From Liolophura sinensis (taxonomy: Eukaryota; Mollusca; Polyplacophora; Chitonida; Chitonidae), in contig NC_088295.1 of the NCBI RefSeq assembly GCF_032854445.1, positions 85,234,644-85,298,643 of the forward strand: a stretch of DNA of 64,000 bases, given 5' to 3'. Shown here in pieces: positions 60,735-64,000 of the stretch. Made by a program: the position numbers and the translations under genes. How positions within the stretch are numbered: position 1 is the stretch's first letter; each line of letters starts with the position of its first letter. Under the pieces are notes generated by a model. The model was not told the origin of the DNA, searched no databases, and saw nothing but the letters and a program-made list of their open reading frames with translations.

Positions 60735-61975
60735 AACGAAAGGCGTAATCATTTTTTTATTCGCTTACTTGCAAATTCCACTGGTATGTTTTTATGCCGT
60801 AAAGCGAAAATGTGACGCAATATTTGCAATTCCTTGTCACATTTCGACCTTAAATATACGAGGTACATCATTTCATATATCGTGTATATTACGAGTTTGC
60901 AAAAAAAAATTACTTGCTTTTTCTTCTGTCATACTGACTAAAACAAAAATTATTCTGTCCCATCTGACACATGCCTGGCTATGTTTCTTTCATTTTCTCC
61001 TCATTGTCCAGAAAAAAACCTGGGAATTTAATATAATTATGTTAGTTACCGACCTAATGTAGTCAGATAATCTGAATGAGTCAGACAATGTGACTCACTA
61101 TATACCACCGAAAATATCCCGGTATATATAGTGTCCGAGTTTGTCGCCATGCCCTGCTGTAAAAGCATTGTGTTCCTGGTCCTTACTCAACGGTGTTTTG
61201 TCAGTGACTGAATGGATACTCCCCTCAAACTATATCACATGAATCTGTCCAGTTAAAACACAAACTTACATGTTATTCTTCGTCATCTAATTTATGAACA
61301 AAATAGAGAAGTGATTCATGCAATCTCAACTACCATCAGACGACCTATAACGCTGTATACTCACAACACCATCCACGGTCTCAATGATACATTGTTTGGT
61401 TTTAAACCATTAAAGGTAGTCCTATCACCAGATAAGGCGTTATTTTAAAATAATCAGCATATGGACAAAGGCCTATCAACACCGTAAACACCTGCACAAG
61501 CATGCATTATACAGCCTTTTCAGATTACCTCATGGAAGACAATCTTACTCGAAATTAAATTTGAGAATATTCTCTAACCTTTTTGGTTAATTTTACCACA
61601 AATTGGCGGTTCAATTTCTGTCCATTTCTGAAGATTAAACATTTCATTAATGTGTTCAACTGAAACAGATCTTTGCGGGACACTTTTGACTACAATCTTA
61701 CACGATCCTAACGTTATCATCAACAGCTCGCAAACTACAGAAGTTATGCATTTGCCATGAGCAGGGCGAGCTTAAATTCCCCAAATCTCTTCAGAATGAG
61801 ATATTTAGGTATACATGTACTTTAAGAGCTTCCAAAAACTTTGGTTTGGAATTGAAACACTTCGATTAGAAATTTCTAAAAGATTTTAAGCTAACAACAC
61901 TGTTCATTACTTAGATGTTGGAGAAAGTATTAATATATGAAACCTATAGTGTACACAGGAAGACCTTATCGTGCG
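60735..61975. other. No feature recognised
   Basis: Non-coding by inspection. Confidence 0.35.
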
Positions 61976-62950
61976 ATAGCATTGGTGTCGGGTGAGCCAT
62001 CGCATAGTGGGTCAGGTGCGCGATATTCTGCTGAACCAGATGTACGATAACTTACAATGTTATATTTGTTTAGGTGCGATGGCATGGCGCATCATACTTA
62101 AGATAGCATGGTGATTCAGGTGCGCTAACACGGTGAATCAGAGTGGGGCATGGGTGTAATATTTGATTGGACCAAGTATCAGAAAACATCAATCAATCAA
62201 TTGATTGATTGCGGATCAACCGTAGGATAACATAATGAAATAGACACAGGATATATTAACACAGAGTATCACTGTAGATCAGCTGTGTGATAATGTGGTG
62301 GATAATGCTTACATGTGATAATACGGTTGTTCAGATGTACGACCACTGTTGTTAGGCGTGATAATATGGTTGTTCATGTGTACGACAACGGTGGTTAAGG
62401 TGAGATAATATATTTGTTCATGTGTGCCACAACGGTGGTTAAGGTGAGATAATATAACTGTGCAACAAAGGTAATTATAGTGTGCGATAATATGCTTGTT
62501 CAGTTTCGATAATATGGTTGTCCGGGTGAGCGACATAGTCAGGGTTTGAAAATATAGTTTTTCAGGAGGGCGACAACGGTGGTTAGGTGATAAAATATGG
62601 TTGTTCAGGTGTGCGACAACTATGGTTAGAGTGAGATGAATCGGTTGTTCAACTGTGCAAAAAAGGTTGTTAGGGTGTGCGATAATATGGTTATTCAGGT
62701 GTGCGACAACTATGGTTAGAGTGAGATTAATTGGTTGTTCAGGTGTGCAACAAAGGTGGATAGGGTGTGCGATAATATGGTTGTTCAGGTGCGCGACCAA
62801 TATGGTTACGGTGTGACACATGATGGGTCATGTGTATGACAATATGGCAAATCAGGTGTGCGATAACTTGATGAGTTACAATTAAGTATGACAACATGAT
62901 TGTCCAGGTGCAATAACATGGTGGATCAGGTGTGCGATACTGTGGGTCAG
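61976..62950 (+). repeat. Degenerate ~45-bp minisatellite
   Basis: Units contain GATAATATGGTTGTTCAGG, TGTGCGACAACGGTGG and TTAGGGTGTGC. It is best ordered at 62300-62820 and decays outward on both sides. A 170-codon open frame on the minus strand (62309-62821) is a by-product. Confidence 0.85.
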
Positions 62951-64000
62951 TACTGTGTCACACTAAAAATAACATTTACCTATCCCTTGGCTACAAAACA
63001 ATAGACACAATGTAGAACAATTGACAAATAAAAAAGAGAAAATACCAATCAGCTTCCATGCTCACACTAATAAACAGAAATCTAGATGAAGGCCAGGATT
63101 GCGTCAAACAACTGAAAGGCGAACAAAAATCTGATTCTACGTATACTTGTCGGATGATATGATCTGTGAGCAAATCTTATAGTTTTTGTCTAGCCACCAT
63201 TTACATAGAAATGAGTTTAAACGTTCAAGCGACTTGAACCTCATTCTTGACATTTTCGCTATGGTTGGAATTATTATTGTTTACTGCATGTTAAATGAGT
63301 TCCTAAAAGAAAAAAATGCATTCATGCAGCAATGTATATATGATCTGAGACAGTGTGTCTTATGTTTGCAGCTTGAGTCATTTTGTTATCGGTCTATCAG
63401 TAAAGGATCTGCACGCTTAAAGTGTCAAATAACTTAAATGTTTAAGCTTTTGCCTGCATGGTTGTTTGAGTTTGACCCACGGGAAGGTTGTACATTCCAG
63501 ACAGCTGAACACCAGGCGAGGAATGTCAACTATGCTGAAGCACAACAAGAGCATTTACTCTTGCTTTAATTCATAAAGGATTAAAGCATCGCCTCGTCTC
63601 GTTACACTATTGACTATCCGCATGGCCTGCCTAATAAGTCTGGCAAGATAAACAGTTAACAACTTAATCTGCAGACATATCGCGCTAAAGGGGCTGTCAA
63701 TATATCAGCAGGCAGAACAACACGCCTAACTGGCAAATGTCCAACTTTGAAGTGAGGCGCACATATCCTTGAATGCATTTTTGTAATATTCAATACAAAG
63801 AAAGAGATCAGTCCTCTGATATGTTTTAAAACTTAGTGAGAGCAAAAGTATGCCATAAATTTGAGAACCAAGGGAAGAATTCCTTAGGCTATAATTGCAT
63901 GTCATATTTATTTTCTAAGCAATTGTTAACACAAGCTAGGCCTTGAAGGAAAATAATATAAAGATAATCCACGAGTGAAATAATTTGTTTAAATCTTTGC
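62951..64000. other. No feature recognised
   Basis: Non-coding by inspection; an 83-codon frame at 63186-63437 has no recognisable domain. Confidence 0.35.

Noticed and set aside
62309-62821. 170-codon minus-strand frame rich in His, Asn and Thr
   Set aside because: Translation of the degenerate ~45-bp tandem array; no domain and no start context.

Overview
The window is eukaryotic nuclear DNA. It is AT-rich, with short coding exons joined by GT..AG introns, microsatellites, many minisatellites and tRNA-derived SINE copies. The recurrent SINE 3' end (a conserved module followed by an AAATAAATAAAT tail, plus a second family ending in ACTCACTC or ATTCATTC) is of a type I associate with molluscs. 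I infer a lophotrochozoan, most probably a bivalve mollusc. No species can be named from the sequence alone.

Region 1 (about 2.1-28.7 kb, + strand) holds one complete gene for the ER-lumenal Hsp110/GRP170 chaperone HYOU1. I could join 24 coding exons with consistent splice phases into 3258 nt (1085 residues plus stop). It has a signal peptide, an Hsp70-type ATPase domain, a beta-sandwich region, a long Lys/Glu-rich acidic loop, an alpha-helical lid and a variable acidic tail ending in AGEL. A probable non-coding first exon ends near 2456. Just upstream lies a near-perfect ER-stress element (CCAAT-N9-CCACA) and several ACGT cores, which fits a gene induced by the unfolded protein response. The introns carry five sizeable repeat structures. 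These include a 52-bp minisatellite of about 37 copies that starts at the first base of intron 19, and a 40-bp array with an inverted counterpart in the last intron.

Region 2 (about 28.7-33.5 kb) is intergenic. It holds SINEs, including one nested inside another with a visible 5-bp target-site duplication, and a foldback element.

Region 3 (about 33.6-38.2 kb, - strand) holds a complete three-coding-exon ETS-domain transcription factor of 442 residues. The ETS domain lies in the last exon and is followed by an SP/TP-rich segment with a 7-residue repeat. Its promoter was not located with confidence; a CpG- and CCAAT-containing stretch near 41.5 kb is a candidate. It converges tail-to-tail with HYOU1.

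Region 4 (about 38.2-64 kb) contains no coding sequence I can support. It holds tandem arrays (32-, ~64-, 17- and ~45-bp units), two long (TA)n tracts, SINE fragments and local direct duplications. I found no new enzymatic or defence system. The most interesting observations are regulatory and structural: splice-site-bearing minisatellites and skippable acidic exons in HYOU1, its non-canonical C-terminus, its UPR-like promoter elements, and nested or inverted repeat architectures.
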